A stretch of DNA of 29,567 nucleotides. Origin: B4-G1 sp964393895 (GTDB taxonomy: Bacteria > Chloroflexota > Anaerolineae > B4-G1). Under the pieces are notes generated by a model. That model was not told where the DNA came from. It did no database searches and was given only the letters and a program-made list of their open reading frames with translations. Shown here one piece after another: positions 29,531 to 29,567 of this stretch; the first letter of the stretch is position 1; the number at the start of each line of letters is the position of its first letter. Both the position numbers and the translations under genes were made by a program. The stretch lies in NCBI GenBank assembly GCA_964393895.1, contig CAYMWP010000047.1, forward strand, positions 1 through 29,567. Reading direction: 5' to 3'.

Positions 29531-29567
29531 ATTGTGAGTCTACGCCACCAGAGGCAGCGAATGGTAG

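Overview
The window looks like one contig of a GC-rich bacterium, most probably an uncultured Chloroflexota (Anaerolineae-like). The grounds are indirect: a LexA with GAAC-N4-GTTC operators, a bifunctional PBP1C, small tail-anchored hypothetical proteins of the kind seen in that group, and many short inverted and low-complexity repeats scattered between and inside genes. No rRNA, tRNA, CRISPR array, transposase or integrase was seen. Almost all genes run on the minus strand, so each transcription unit reads right to left.

Left part (1-5.4 kb): a possible remnant of an Ig-like (alpha-2-macroglobulin type) gene, then pbpC, a TGS-containing nucleoside kinase overlapping pbpC by one base, and a tail-anchored acidic protein. 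Middle part (5.4-8.6 kb): a four-gene operon headed by a soluble FtsK/SpoIIIE-type motor and closed by a clear terminator. Its promoter has one SOS box filling the 17-bp spacer and a second box just downstream. lexA, next to it, has the same promoter design. The operon is therefore predicted to be LexA-controlled and induced by DNA damage. From 8.6 to 11 kb come repeats, the only forward operon (UPF0173 hydrolase plus a hypothetical protein), and a broken alpha/beta hydrolase gene.

Right part (11-29.5 kb): a large amino-acid catabolism region. In transcription order it holds a branched-chain-type amino acid ABC transporter (livK, H, M, G, F), a proline racemase family enzyme, a YtcJ-like amidohydrolase, a MoaD/ThiS-like carrier, a tungsten aldehyde:ferredoxin oxidoreductase, and a RocB-like M20 peptidase. 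After a pair of perfect palindromes comes a tight six-gene cluster: class-III aminotransferase, CoA-transferase alpha and beta, lysine 2,3-aminomutase (kamA), thiolase, and a second class-III aminotransferase.

The strongest biological hypotheses are two. First, an SOS-regulated FtsK-like cassette with separate small membrane and cytosolic partners. Second, a beta-lysine degradation route built from KamA, two aminotransferases, a CoA-transferase and a thiolase, possibly with the aldehyde oxidoreductase, that would split lysine carbon into acetyl-CoA plus a C4 unit without the classical KamDE/Kdd/Kce enzymes, which are absent from this window. The right edge carries a livK in which the C-terminal third is duplicated in front of a signal-less full copy; this may be real recombination or an assembly artefact.
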